DNA of 64,000 bases from Microbulbifer sediminum (GCF_021729035.1 NZ_JAJSAP010000006.1:124001-188000), one strand, 5' to 3'. Shown: positions 26,933 through 36,120, counted from the stretch's first letter. The notes: generated from the letters alone by a model not told the origin. Made by a program: numbers and translations.

Positions 26933-28189
26933 ATGCCGATGAAACTGCTGAAGATTTCCCTCCTCGCCTTAACGTTCCTGCTGGTCATTGTTGCCCTCGC
27001 TGCCCCGGGATTCATCGGTCCCCAGGTTGAACAGCAGTGGCAGCAGCAGTTCGCGCGGCTGCAGGGGATGGAGAACACTGGCTACCGGCGCGGCTGGTTT
27101 GGCGCCGCGGCCGAGACCCGGGTCAGTGGCCGTGAGGGTGATACCCGCCTGCGGAGTGAGATCCAGCACGGCCCGGTTGTGTTCACGTCGGCGGGTCCCC
27201 GTGTGGGCCTGCTGTACAGCGAAACCCGGCTGGCGGTGGAGCAGCTGGCCCCATCGCTGCGGGGCCAGCTGGAGAAAATCTACGGCCGCCTCGACCACAG
27301 CCCAGCGGTGCTGGAGTCGCTGGTCGGCGCCGACAACAAAGTGCGCAATGTACTCAGGCTGGAACCATTCAGCCGCAGTGACAATGGTGGAGAGCTGACT
27401 TTCGGTGGTGCCGAGATCGTGCTGGAGAGCGACTATGCCGGCACTGCTCTCGCCGGTACGCTGGAGATTGGCGCGGTGGAGCGGCGCCAGTTTGCCCTGG
27501 ATAAATTCTCGTCCGCGGTGGTGTCGGGCAAGTTTCACTTCGTGCCCGGTGACTCCGGTCAGTTGTCCCTGTCCCTGCCGCAATTCAGGGCCGACTCCGA
27601 CGCGGGGCCCCTGGAGGTCCGCGACGCCACCCTGCAGCTACAGGCCCGGCTGCTCGACAACGGCAACCTGAGTGTCCACTCCGACCTGCAGGTTCCACAG
27701 GTCCAATCCGCCACCCCGGTCACTTCACTACAGCAGCAGTTAACCCTGCCGGATATCTCGCTGGCGGACCTGGGGCACTTCCTGCACGCCCTTCTGCTGG
27801 TCCCGGCTGTAGAGCGCGATTGGCCAGAGATAATGCGCCGGCCGCTGCAGCTGCAGCAGCAGGCGGCGATCCAGTCGGCTAACGGCCCCATGCTGATGGA
27901 TCTGGAGATGGACTGGCTCGGCATGCCCGCGGGTATGCGTCCAGCAAAGCAGGCACCGGGACAGTGGCTGCAACCAATGGTGGGGACCATGACCTTCACC
28001 TCTGCTGAGCAGGCGCTGATGCAGTCGCCCCTGGTGGGGCAGGCGATCACACTGCGGGAATATGGCCTGTTGTTACAGAACGGAGAAGAGCTGCAGATGC
28101 ATATGGAGGTGAATCGCGGTGACCTGCGCGTGAACGGCCAGCAACTGCCGCCGGATCTGTTTATGCTGGCACTGGCCGGGGGCTTCTGA
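26933..28189 (+). CDS. DUF945 (YdgA-type) family protein
   Basis: A 418-residue protein with one N-terminal membrane segment or uncleaved signal (residues 4-25, LLKISLLALTFLLVIVALAAPGF) and a long periplasmic beta-rich part. The GYRRGWFGAAAETRVSG segment and HGPVVF are the recognisable marks of the DUF945 family. Function is not established; repeated beta strands suggest a lipid- or envelope-related, bridge-like or AsmA-like role, which is inference. It is transcribed alone, 87 bases after liuE. Confidence 0.8.
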   Translation: MPMKLLKISLLALTFLLVIVALAAPGFIGPQVEQQWQQQFARLQGMENTGYRRGWFGAAAETRVSGREGDTRLRSEIQHGPVVFTSAGPRVGLLYSETRLAVEQLAPSLRGQLEKIYGRLDHSPAVLESLVGADNKVRNVLRLEPFSRSDNGGELTFGGAEIVLESDYAGTALAGTLEIGAVERRQFALDKFSSAVVSGKFHFVPGDSGQLSLSLPQFRADSDAGPLEVRDATLQLQARLLDNGNLSVHSDLQVPQVQSATPVTSLQQQLTLPDISLADLGHFLHALLLVPAVERDWPEIMRRPLQLQQQAAIQSANGPMLMDLEMDWLGMPAGMRPAKQAPGQWLQPMVGTMTFTSAEQALMQSPLVGQAITLREYGLLLQNGEELQMHMEVNRGDLRVNGQQLPPDLFMLALAGGF

Positions 28190-28214
28190 CGGGAGTGAAG
28201 CTGTGGGGGCCGGA

Positions 28215-28237
28215 CCCGCCGGCAATGATGCGGCGGG
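28215..28237. terminator. Hairpin between convergent genes
   Basis: CCCGCCG and CGGCGGG pair perfectly around a nine-base loop between the DUF945 stop and the convergent small membrane protein gene. No T-run, so only weak termination can be claimed. Confidence 0.35.
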
Positions 28238-28254
28238 CCGACTCCTGGAAACGA

Positions 28255-28608
28255 TCAGTAGGCGGGCCGGTTGTCTGCCAGCGTCAGCCAGCCGCGTACC
28301 ACGCGGTAGACCACCCACACCCAGCTGATTCCCAGGATCAGGAAGCCGAGGCCGAAGATCCACCACGTCAGCGAACCGATGACAAACCACAGCAAGCTGA
28401 ACCAGAAAGTGCGAATCTGCCAGCGGAAATGCGATTCGGCCATGGTGCCGCGCACTTCACTGCGTTTGACGTAGTTGATCAGCACCCCGACGAAGAAGGG
28501 GACTGCAGTGAACAGGCTGATGGCCTGGATCAGGTAAACGAGGGTCGCGAGGTCACGCCCGGCCTGCTCGCGTGCTTCCTGGCTCTTGATCGGGTATTGC
28601 TCGGTCAT
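28255..28608 (-). CDS. Small membrane protein, DUF4870/Tic20-like
   Basis: A 117-residue protein with three likely membrane segments (about 20-42, 68-83 and 84-105). The HFRWQIRTFWFSLLWFVIGSLTWW core after a conserved NYVKRSEVRGT loop resembles the uncharacterised gammaproteobacterial membrane proteins related to DUF4870. Start at 28608 (MTEQYP) is preferred; a four-codon longer frame exists. No role is known. Confidence 0.65.
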   Translation of the reverse strand: MTEQYPIKSQEAREQAGRDLATLVYLIQAISLFTAVPFFVGVLINYVKRSEVRGTMAESHFRWQIRTFWFSLLWFVIGSLTWWIFGLGFLILGISWVWVVYRVVRGWLTLADNRPAY

Positions 28609-28699
28609 AGGTTCTCTCACAAGGGGTTCGCTGAATTATAATGCGGTCCTGCTGCCGCCTTTCAAGCCAACCCCCGTGTCGCATTGCCGCACTCGCGGC

Positions 28700-30064
28700 T
28701 CACTTCAGCGCCCAGGCCGTGTGTACGTTGCGTTCCCGCCAGGTTTTCAGTTGCTGCACGGACGCGCGCATCATGTTCAGTATTTCCGTGCGCTGGTGAC
28801 GGCAGTGCTCGCGCTCGCTGTCGATGCCGAGTGAGTCTGCCAGGGTGCGCAGGCGCGCGGCAATGGCTTCCAGGCCCACCTCCTCGGAGCTTGCGGCAGC
28901 CGACCGCGCCTGCTGTTCGGCGTCGAGCCAGTGTCGACCGGTCAGGGCGCTGGTCAGGGAGGTGATCCGCTTGGGCAGGATGGAGATACGGCTGCTGAGC
29001 AGCTCAGCAAATGCCAGGTGCCCAAGTGTGTCCCGTTGGCGCTCCAGGGTGGCGGTGTTGACCATGCGAGTGCTATTTCCCCCGGCCGGGCGGCGGGGCT
29101 GCTGCCGGGTCCGCCGGGAGACCCAGTTGAGCAACTGCTGCAGCTGGGTCTCCATTACCGGTCGGGCGAGCACCCCGGTCAGGCCCTCTGCCTGGTAGCG
29201 TTCCTTTTCGCCGCCGAGCAGCCCATTGACCAGGGCGAAGATCGGCAGGTCACGCCCGCAATTCCGGCGAATCTTGCCCGTAACCTCGATACAGTCCAGT
29301 TGGCGCAGGTCGCAGTCGATCAGGACCAGATCGAATTTGTCCCTGGCGGCGGCGTCTGCACCGTCGATGCCGCTGGTGGTGCGCAGGACGCGATGGCCGC
29401 GCTGTTCCAGCGCGCCGAGGAGGGTATCCTGCTCCTCGTTCTCCACCAGCAGCACGGCCAGGCTGCCTGGTGAGCGGGCCGGTTGGATGCTGGCAGGCTC
29501 GGCAGCGGTGTCTGTCCCGCTCCGGCGGTGCAGCTGGGCCAGGGCCTGCATGGCCGCTTCCAGCTGTCTCTGGGCCATTTCGGCCAGCCCTGCGGATTCC
29601 GGGTCACCGCCCCGCAGTAGCAGGTTCAGTGTGCCCTGTACGGCTTCCAGGGGCCGCTGTAACCGGTGATTCAGGGTTGCGTGGAGGTCATTCCGCTCTT
29701 GCCGGAGCAGCTCAATGCTGTCGCGAGTCTCACTGAGCTGGGCATCGCGACGGCCGATTTCGTTGTTGGCTGCCTGTACGCGCCGGTAGAGCTTGTTGAT
29801 GTCGGCTTTCAGACGCTCGGTCGTTGAGCGCGACTCCAGTGCCAGCCGACCGGCTCTGAGCCAGAAGACCATGGCCATCGCGGCGCTGATCACCATGCCA
29901 ATGGCGAGCAGTGTCGGCCAGATCAGGGCGACCTGGTAATGGGTGAGCACTTCGGGCAGTGGGGCGGCAGAGGCCGGCGCGGCACCCGCCAGGCAGGACG
30001 CCACGAGCGTGGCGCGCGCGCGACTGCCAGCGCGATCGATGGTAGTTATCATCCTTGTAACCAT
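28700..30064 (-). CDS. Degenerate hybrid histidine-kinase-like protein
   Basis: About 454 residues. The order is a cleavable-looking signal (to about 34), a membrane segment (45-68), a coiled coil (75-130), an H-box-like helix (HRLQRPL, His133), no ATPase domain, a receiver-like domain (202-312) and a C-terminal HPt-like four-helix region (about 335-445). The receiver keeps the phospho-acceptor Asp250 (VLIDCDLRQLDC) but the conserved Lys of KP is Arg301, and the HPt position expected to be His is Arg387. It cannot autophosphorylate, so it may be a scaffold or decoy in another sensor's relay. Start is uncertain: ATG 30064 or 30052. Confidence 0.6.
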   Translation of the reverse strand: MVTRMITTIDRAGSRARATLVASCLAGAAPASAAPLPEVLTHYQVALIWPTLLAIGMVISAAMAMVFWLRAGRLALESRSTTERLKADINKLYRRVQAANNEIGRRDAQLSETRDSIELLRQERNDLHATLNHRLQRPLEAVQGTLNLLLRGGDPESAGLAEMAQRQLEAAMQALAQLHRRSGTDTAAEPASIQPARSPGSLAVLLVENEEQDTLLGALEQRGHRVLRTTSGIDGADAAARDKFDLVLIDCDLRQLDCIEVTGKIRRNCGRDLPIFALVNGLLGGEKERYQAEGLTGVLARPVMETQLQQLLNWVSRRTRQQPRRPAGGNSTRMVNTATLERQRDTLGHLAFAELLSSRISILPKRITSLTSALTGRHWLDAEQQARSAAASSEEVGLEAIAARLRTLADSLGIDSEREHCRHQRTEILNMMRASVQQLKTWRERNVHTAWALK

Positions 30065-30230
30065 TCGCTTCAGAGCGGACCAATTCCTGCGGTCCGGGAG
30101 TTTCCGGCGGACACAGCCGCCATAGGGTTCAATCCTCCCTACTAGATAATGCAAAACTCTGCACTATACAAGGCTGGTCGGGTGATAAACCGGCCAGTTT
30201 GGGGTACGTAGGTACTGACTGCGGTGGTGC

Positions 30231-30923
30231 TCAGGCCACCTGGGGTAAGCGTCCGCGCAGCAGTTCCAGCATGCGCTCGGAGGGCAGGAACAGGTGGATG
30301 CCCTCGCAGTGCCGCAGCAGCTCCGGGTAAAAGTAATCGAAGTGGGTGCATCCCAGGATCAGGATCTGTACCCCACTTTTGACCAGCGCCGAGGCCAGGT
30401 CATCCAGGGCGTGCTGTCGCACGATCGCTTCGGGTGGTACAGCGTCCTCAATGTCCTCGACGATCTGCAGGTTGCCGATGCCGATGACTTTTGCGGTGTT
30501 GTTGCGCGCCAGGATCTCCCGCTCGATGTTGGCGCAACTCTGGCAGTTGGCCGCCAGCAAGCCAAAGTTGCGATAGCGGTTGGTAAGCTCGGCGTAGACA
30601 TCCAGTGGGGAGATGACCTCGATTGGGGACGAGGCCCGCACCTGGTCCAGGTTCACGGCGCCGGACAGTGAATTGCAGTAAATCATGGCGGCCCGTGCCC
30701 CGGCCCGGTGCAGCTCCATGATTGCGTCGACCAACTGCGTGGTCAGGGCGTTACGATCCAGAGCCTGGAGGTTGGTCTGGGCCTGGGGGGAGGCGGACAG
30801 TGAAAGGCCGATCCCCCGGACCTGGCGTGCGGCCAGGAAATTGAGCCCGAACCGGGTATCCGTGGCTGTGCCGGCAACGATGCCAATGGTCAGGTCACTG
30901 TTTTTAATGTTGTTTTCCAGCAC
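30231..30923 (-). CDS. Aspartate/glutamate racemase family protein
   Basis: A 230-residue PLP-independent racemase-fold protein. Both catalytic cysteines are in place: Cys83 (MIYCNSLSGAV) and Cys192 (ILGCTHFDYF), with the N-terminal GIVAGTATDTRFG loop. It starts at GTG 30923; its ribosome-binding site GAGGTG overlaps the alaE stop codon, so the pair is translationally coupled. It would interconvert L and D forms of an amino acid (Asp, Glu or another), or act as a related isomerase; the substrate cannot be read from sequence. Confidence 0.82.
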   Translation of the reverse strand: MLENNIKNSDLTIGIVAGTATDTRFGLNFLAARQVRGIGLSLSASPQAQTNLQALDRNALTTQLVDAIMELHRAGARAAMIYCNSLSGAVNLDQVRASSPIEVISPLDVYAELTNRYRNFGLLAANCQSCANIEREILARNNTAKVIGIGNLQIVEDIEDAVPPEAIVRQHALDDLASALVKSGVQILILGCTHFDYFYPELLRHCEGIHLFLPSERMLELLRGRLPQVA

Positions 30924-30931
30924 GGTTCACC

Positions 30932-31447
30932 TCACTGAGGATTCAGGGTCATGGCGGTGTCGCTACCCCGGGACCGCCAGTTGATCCACGCCCGGCGCAG
31001 CCAGTCGAGATACATTCCATAGGGGCGCCCCAGGGCGCCGGCAATCAGCAGGAAGGTGGCGCTGGCCGTGGCAATCTCGGCCCAGCTGGCTCCGCCCAGC
31101 AGCATATTCCCCACGTAAAGGGGGAACTGGAAGCTCAGGAATACAAAGGTATCCACCAGATAGGCGTTGAGCGGGCCGCGGCCACCGAAGCGGTTCGCCA
31201 CCAACGTGCGATACACCCCGAACGGGCGAGCGATCAGTGTGTTGAACACGACAGCCATCAGGCGCACCTGGATATGCTCCTGCAGGCTCAGGCCGGCCAG
31301 CAGGAGCTCAATCGGGATGGCGATCGCCCAGGAGAAGCTGTTCATGGCAAAGATGTCGAGCAGCAGTTCCCGGCGACGGCACAGTGAGTGGGGCGCAGGG
31401 TCCACGGTGGGTATTGCCGGCGGCGTGATGGTGGTGGCAGATGACAT
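30932..31447 (-). CDS. alaE: L-alanine exporter AlaE family protein
   Basis: A 171-residue inner-membrane protein with about four membrane segments. After a 30-residue polar N-terminal tail it follows the AlaE pattern: DIFAMNSFSWAIAIPIELLLAGLS, RLMAVVFNTLIARPFGVYRTLV, YLVDTFVFLSFQFPLYVGNMLL and GALGRPYGMYLDWLRR. E. coli AlaE (149 residues) exports L-alanine. First gene of a two-gene operon with the racemase, eight bases apart. Confidence 0.85.
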   Translation of the reverse strand: MSSATTITPPAIPTVDPAPHSLCRRRELLLDIFAMNSFSWAIAIPIELLLAGLSLQEHIQVRLMAVVFNTLIARPFGVYRTLVANRFGGRGPLNAYLVDTFVFLSFQFPLYVGNMLLGGASWAEIATASATFLLIAGALGRPYGMYLDWLRRAWINWRSRGSDTAMTLNPQ

Positions 31448-31512
31448 GGGACTTCTGGGGAGTTGGGGCCGTAAACCGGGCCATTACGGGTCAAGAGATC
31501 AGTGAGGTGGCG

Positions 31513-31518
31513 ATTATA
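31513..31518 (-). promoter_or_regulatory. Candidate -10 element for alaE operon
   Basis: Read on the minus strand, this is a perfect TATAAT 66 bases upstream of the alaE start, in the only AT-rich stretch of the neighbourhood (31505-31570). No good -35 lies at the right spacing, so an activator may be needed. Confidence 0.4.
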
Positions 31519-31671
31519 TCTACAGTTGGGATAAAATCTAGTCTGTATATATTAAAAACCTGCAAATGTCGGACTGTGCATCCGCCTAGAAAAGGATTTT
31601 GCGCGTTTTTATCATAGTCAGCGCCATTAGTGCCGGATGGTCAGTACTTCCTGCACGTTAATGTGCTGGCA

Positions 31672-31696
31672 CAAAAAAGGCGGCCCTGCGGCCGCC
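31672..31696 (-). terminator. Intrinsic terminator of the fabH-like gene
   Basis: On the minus strand, GGCGGCC and GGCCGCC pair around a GCAG loop and are followed by TTTTTT, 37 bases past the stop of the condensing-enzyme gene. This is a standard Rho-independent terminator and separates that gene from the alaE operon downstream. Confidence 0.9.
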
Positions 31697-31732
31697 CTTG
31701 TGTCTATCTGGTTATTCTTTACAGGGGCTGCT

Positions 31733-32878
31733 TCAGGCCCGGATTTTCTCCACCACCAGGCTGCCGATGGAGTAACCCGCGCCAAAAGAGCAGATCACAC
31801 CGCGATCGCCCGGCTGCAGGTCCTCACGATGGAGATGGAAGGCGATCACGGAGCCGGCACAGCCGGTGTTGGCGTAGCGGTCCAGGACCACCGGCGCGCG
31901 CTCGGCGCTGGCAGCATCGCCCATCAGCTTTTTCGCGATCAGGTTGTTCATGTTGATATTGGCCTGGTGCAGCCAGTAGCGGGGCAGTTCTGCCGGCTCA
32001 CCCCCGGTATCGCGCACGTGTTCCTCGATATGGGCCGCCGCCATGGGGCAGACTTCCTTGAACACCTTGCGCCCGTTCTGGCGAAACAGCTTGCCATCAC
32101 CGAACGGGTCCACATCCGCGGCGCGCGCCGTGTAGCCGAAGTTGGAACGGATATTGTTGGAGAATACGGTTTTCGCGCGGGTGCCGAGGATCTCCCAGGC
32201 ATCGCTGCTGGTGCAGGTCTCACGGCGTTCCACCACGGTTGCGACTGCCACGTCACCGAAAATGAAGTGGCTGTCGCGGTCGGTGAAGTCGATCTGCGGC
32301 GAGGCCAGCTCCGGGTTCACCACCAGCACGGCCCCTGCCGAGCCCGAGCATATGGCATCCACTGCCCGTTGCAGGGCGAAGGTGGCGGAGGAACAGGCCA
32401 CTTCCATATCAAAGGCAAAGCCGTCGATGCCCAGTGCATCCTGGATCTCGATAGCAATCGCCGGGTAGGCCCGCTGCAGGTAGGATGCGCCCACGATGAC
32501 TGCGTCGATATCCCCTGGCTTCTTGCCCGCGGCAGCGAGGGCGTCCTTCGCCGCGGTGACACCCATTTCCGCCTGCAGGCACAACTCGTCGTCGGCGCGT
32601 TCCGGCAGGAAGGGGCGCATACGCTGCGGGTCGAGGATGCCCTCGGGGCTGACCACGTAGCGGCTCTTGATTCCCGAGGCCTTCTCGATAAATTCCGCCG
32701 ATGACAGCGGCTTGGCTGCCACCTCTCCGGCCTCGATCGCCGCAGCGTGCTCGGTATTGAACTGCTCGGCAAAACGATTGTAGGCCTCGACCAGCTCTTC
32801 ATTGCTGATCGAATGGGGCGGTGTCCAGAGGCCGGTGCCGCTGATCACCACGCTGTGCGGCAACTTGTTGTCACTCAT
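31733..32878 (-). CDS. FabH-like beta-ketoacyl-ACP synthase III (Pseudomonas FabH2 type)
   Basis: A 381-residue KSIII enzyme. Catalytic Cys162 lies in EVACSSATFAL; the His is in YWLHQANINM and the Asn in YANTGCAGSV. The start HSVVISGTGLWTPPHSISNEELV and insert EHAAAIEAGEVAA match the group that includes Pseudomonas aeruginosa PA3286 (FabH2), which condenses octanoyl-CoA from beta-oxidation with malonyl-ACP; by homology this gene may shunt degradation intermediates to synthesis. MSDNKL at 32878 is the chosen start. It is monocistronic with a strong terminator. Confidence 0.85.
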   Translation of the reverse strand: MSDNKLPHSVVISGTGLWTPPHSISNEELVEAYNRFAEQFNTEHAAAIEAGEVAAKPLSSAEFIEKASGIKSRYVVSPEGILDPQRMRPFLPERADDELCLQAEMGVTAAKDALAAAGKKPGDIDAVIVGASYLQRAYPAIAIEIQDALGIDGFAFDMEVACSSATFALQRAVDAICSGSAGAVLVVNPELASPQIDFTDRDSHFIFGDVAVATVVERRETCTSSDAWEILGTRAKTVFSNNIRSNFGYTARAADVDPFGDGKLFRQNGRKVFKEVCPMAAAHIEEHVRDTGGEPAELPRYWLHQANINMNNLIAKKLMGDAASAERAPVVLDRYANTGCAGSVIAFHLHREDLQPGDRGVICSFGAGYSIGSLVVEKIRA

Positions 32879-33039
32879 CGCTGGAATTCCCGTCTGGCGC
32901 TCGACGGCATGCGAGCGGCTGGTCACTAGGTATAACGTTAGCAGCGCTGGTCATGGTTGAGACTCTGGTACCAGACTGGCGCGGGGCGCTATTGTGACGG
33001 GATGTCGCTATCGGGTCTATTTCCGATGAGGACGAAGTG

Positions 33040-33726
33040 TCACGGGGTTCTGGCCATTGCGAAGGTGCAAATGGACAGGGCGCCGGCCTGTCGCAGGCTC
33101 CGTGCGGCGGCCTCGAGGGTGGCGCCGGTGGTCATGACATCATCCACCAGTCCGATGCGCAGCCCCTCGACCCGGCGGTGCGCCGCAAAGCAGCCCTCCA
33201 GGTTGCGCAGCCGCTGACTGCGGTTGAGCTGTTGCTGGCTGGGGCCGGACCTCAGTCGTCGCAACGCGCCCGTATCAACAGGCAGCTGCCAGTGGTGTCC
33301 CAGCCTTGCGGCGATGACCTGGGCCTGGTTGAAACCGCGCTGCCAGTAGCGGCGCCAGTGCAGCGGGACCGGCACCAGGATGTCAGGCGGGACGTCGGGC
33401 CGCAGTCGTTCTGCCGCGAGCAGGGTGAGGCTGTGGGCGGCTGCCATATCCCCGTGGTCCTTCAGGCGTCGCACAAGCTGCGCCACGGGGTAAGCGTAGT
33501 GCCAGGCACAGTGGGCAGCGTCAAACGCCGGGGGGTGGCGCAGGCACTGCGGGCAAGTGGCCGTTACCGGCAGGGGGCGGGCGCAGCGGGGACAGGTGCA
33601 GCCCAGCTGCGGCAACTCTGCCGCACAGCTTGTGCAGATCCCCGCCGCATTGCCTGCGGGCGCCTGGCACAACAGGCACAGTGCCAGCCGGCGTGACAAA
33701 AAGTGTGAAATCAGTCTGTAAACCAT
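33040..33726 (-). CDS. comF: ComF family protein (phosphoribosyltransferase fold)
   Basis: A 228-residue protein with a zinc-finger-like N-terminal part (Cys pairs in LCLLCQ, ICTSC, CTCPRCARP and CPQC) and a type I phosphoribosyltransferase domain with the PRPP loop IGLVDDVMTTGATLEAAA. ComF proteins are needed for natural DNA uptake in several bacteria; gammaproteobacterial homologues (GntX/YhgH) lie beside biotin genes (bioH), as here. Its start codon lies within the BirA-type operator shared with bioB, so it may be biotin-regulated. Confidence 0.9.
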   Translation of the reverse strand: MVYRLISHFLSRRLALCLLCQAPAGNAAGICTSCAAELPQLGCTCPRCARPLPVTATCPQCLRHPPAFDAAHCAWHYAYPVAQLVRRLKDHGDMAAAHSLTLLAAERLRPDVPPDILVPVPLHWRRYWQRGFNQAQVIAARLGHHWQLPVDTGALRRLRSGPSQQQLNRSQRLRNLEGCFAAHRRVEGLRIGLVDDVMTTGATLEAAARSLRQAGALSICTFAMARTP

Positions 33727-33748
33727 TCCCTGGCCATCTGGTTGACAG
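33716..33748. promoter_or_regulatory. BirA operator (biotin repressor site)
   Basis: CTGTAAACC (33716-33724) and GGTTGACAG (33740-33748) form an imperfect palindrome with a 15-base spacer, matching the known BirA operator TTGTAAACC-N14-16-GGTTTACAA. The left half overlaps the comF start codon, and the right half contains the bioB -35 hexamer. Biotin-bound BirA should therefore repress the bio operon and perhaps comF. Confidence 0.85.
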
Positions 33749-33769
33749 CGTACCGGTCACCGCTACACT
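33742..33769 (+). promoter_or_regulatory. bioB sigma-70 promoter
   Basis: A perfect -35 TTGACA (33742-33747) is followed after 16 bases by a -10 TACACT (33764-33769), about 64 bases before the bioB start. The -35 is embedded in the right half of the BirA operator, giving simple repression by occlusion. Confidence 0.65.
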
Positions 33770-33832
33770 GGCGGCTTAACCTGTGCCATCCATAACAAAC
33801 CGTCAGCAATAACCGATGGGAGACTACCCCCT

Positions 33833-34900
33833 GTGACTGCCGCCCAGCAAATGCCGGTCGCCGAAGTGCGCCACGACTGGACTCGCCAGCAGGTCCTGGA
33901 CCTGTTTGCGCTGCCGTTCAATGACCTGCTGTTTACCGCCCAGCAGGTTCATCGCACGCATTTCGACCCCAACCGGGTTCAGGTGAGTACCCTGTGTTCC
34001 ATCAAGACCGGTGCCTGCCCCGAGGACTGTGCCTACTGCCCCCAGAGCGCCCGTTACGACACCGGCCTGGAGCGGGAGCAATTGATGAAGGTTGAGAAGG
34101 TGGTTGAGGAAGCGCGTGCGGCCAAGGCCAGTGGCGCGACCCGGTTCTGTATGGGCGCGGCCTGGCGCTCGCCCAAGAAGAAGGACATGCCCTATGTCAC
34201 CCGCATGGTGCGGGAGGTGAAGGCCCTGGGGCTGGAGACCTGCATGACCCTTGGCATGCTGAAGGGCGATCAGGCGAAAGAGCTGGCCGAGGCCGGCCTG
34301 GATTATTACAACCACAACCTGGATACCTCGCCGGAGTACTACGGCGAAATTATCACCACCCGCACCTACCAGGATCGCCTCGAGACCCTGGACCAGGTGC
34401 GCGCCGCGGGTATGAAGGTCTGTGCCGGTGGCATTGTCGGCCTGGGGGAGGGAGAGAAGGATCGCGCCGGGCTGTTGATGCAGCTGGCCAACCTGCCGGA
34501 GCACCCGGAATCCGTGCCCATCAATATGCTGGTAAAGGTGGCCGGTACACCGCTTGAGGATGAAAAGGACCTCGATCCGTTCGAATTTATCCGCTGCATC
34601 GCCGTGGCCCGCATCATGATGCCGAAGTCCCATGTGCGCCTGTCCGCCGGGCGTGAGGCCATGAGCGACGAGATGCAGTCGCTGGCCTTCCTGGCCGGAG
34701 CCAACTCGATCTTCTACGGAGAGAAACTGCTCACCACCGGCAACCCCGAGGCCAACGAGGATATGCAGCTGTTCGCGCGCCTGGGCATCAAACCGGAGGA
34801 GTACCAGCAGTATGCTGACGAGGCCGAGGTGGAGGCGGAACTGTCGGCGCGTATCAGTGAACAGGAAAGCGATCCCTTCTTCTACGACGCGGCAAAATGA
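33833..34900 (+). CDS. bioB: Biotin synthase
   Basis: A 355-residue radical-SAM enzyme inserting sulfur into dethiobiotin. The iron-sulfur motif is at Cys62, Cys66 and Cys69 ([13 protein letters not shown]); [12 protein letters not shown] and the C-terminal [17 protein letters not shown] complete the signature. The start is GTG 33833, after GGGAG. The bioF start overlaps its stop by four bases. Confidence 0.96.
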   Translation: MTAAQQMPVAEVRHDWTRQQVLDLFALPFNDLLFTAQQVHRTHFDPNRVQVSTLCSIKTGACPEDCAYCPQSARYDTGLEREQLMKVEKVVEEARAAKASGATRFCMGAAWRSPKKKDMPYVTRMVREVKALGLETCMTLGMLKGDQAKELAEAGLDYYNHNLDTSPEYYGEIITTRTYQDRLETLDQVRAAGMKVCAGGIVGLGEGEKDRAGLLMQLANLPEHPESVPINMLVKVAGTPLEDEKDLDPFEFIRCIAVARIMMPKSHVRLSAGREAMSDEMQSLAFLAGANSIFYGEKLLTTGNPEANEDMQLFARLGIKPEEYQQYADEAEVEAELSARISEQESDPFFYDAAK

Positions 34901-36120
34901 CCTCCACCGCACCGCTGGCGGAAGTGCTCCGCCAGCGCCTCGCCGAGCGCCGCGAGCGCAATCTCTACCGGGACCTGAAAACCCTGGCCGCGGCTCCCGG
35001 ACCGCAGGCCGAGGTGGACGGCGTGCCGCTGGTGACCTTCAGCAGCAATGATTATCTCGGGCTTGCCACCCACCCCGCGGTGATCGCCGCGCAGCAGGCC
35101 GGTGCAGAACTGGGGGCGGGGGCTACCGCGTCGCACCTGGTCAACGGCCACCTGGAAGTGCATGAGCGGCTGCAGGACAAGATCGCCGGGCTGACCGGGC
35201 GGCAAGCGGCACTGGTGTTCTCCAGCGGCTATATGGCCAATGTGGGCACCATCTGTGCCCTGGTGGGCCGCGGCGACAACATTATTTCCGACAAGCTGAA
35301 CCACGCCTCGCTGATCGACGGTGCGCGCCTGTGCCGTGCGGAGAGCCTGCGCTTTGCACACAGTGACCTGGCCGCACTGGAGCGGCAGCTGCAACGGGCG
35401 CAGCGCAATGGCGGCAACATCCTGGTGGCGGTGGACGGCGTCTACAGCATGGACGGCGACTGTGCGCCCCTGCGTGAGGCGGCGCAACTGTGCCGCGAGT
35501 ACGGAGCCTGGTTGATGGTCGACGAGGCCCATGGCTTCGGGGTTATGGGCAGCGCGCAGCTCCCCGCCGCCGGCAGTGCCGCGGCCGCGGGACTGGGACA
35601 GGACGAGGTGCCGGTGCTGATGGGCACGCTGGGCAAGGCGGCCGGCAATGCCGGGGCCTTTGTGGCCGGCTCCCGCGAGCTGGTCGATTACCTGGTGCAA
35701 TTCGCCCGCCCCTATATCTATACCACCGGCATGCCACCGGCCATTGCCGCCGGCAACATCGCGGCGCTGGACATCATGCAGGACGACCCGGACCACCGGC
35801 GCCGGCTCCATGACCGCATCGGGCAGTTCCGCCGCCGCGCTGTCGAGCTCGGGCTGCCGTTGATGCCCTCCGCCACTGCCATCCAGCCGGTGCTGCTGGG
35901 GGAGGAGGAGGCAGTGGTGCGGGTTGCCGGCCGCCTGCAGGAGCGGGGCTTCCTGGTGGGAGCCATCCGCCCGCCGACGGTGCCCGCCGGCACGGCGCGG
36001 CTGCGGATCACCCTCTCTGCCGCCCACAGTGAGAACCAGATCGAGGACCTGCTGCTGGTCCTGACTGACGCCTTGGCCGAATACGGCATCAACGGCGAAA
36101 GCCCGGGGGGTCGCTCGTGA
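34897..36120 (+). CDS. bioF: 8-amino-7-oxononanoate synthase
   Basis: A 407-residue PLP enzyme condensing pimeloyl-ACP with alanine. The PLP lysine is Lys247 in [14 protein letters not shown], with [11 protein letters not shown] holding the cofactor-contacting Asp and His and [14 protein letters not shown] near the start. ATG overlaps bioB by four bases and its TGA overlaps the GTG of bioHC, so all three are co-translated. Confidence 0.95.
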   Translation: MTSTAPLAEVLRQRLAERRERNLYRDLKTLAAAPGPQAEVDGVPLVTFSSNDYLGLATHPAVIAAQQAGAELGAGATASHLVNGHLEVHERLQDKIAGLTGRQAALVFSSGYMANVGTICALVGRGDNIISDKLNHASLIDGARLCRAESLRFAHSDLAALERQLQRAQRNGGNILVAVDGVYSMDGDCAPLREAAQLCREYGAWLMVDEAHGFGVMGSAQLPAAGSAAAAGLGQDEVPVLMGTLGKAAGNAGAFVAGSRELVDYLVQFARPYIYTTGMPPAIAAGNIAALDIMQDDPDHRRRLHDRIGQFRRRAVELGLPLMPSATAIQPVLLGEEEAVVRVAGRLQERGFLVGAIRPPTVPAGTARLRITLSAAHSENQIEDLLLVLTDALAEYGINGESPGGRS

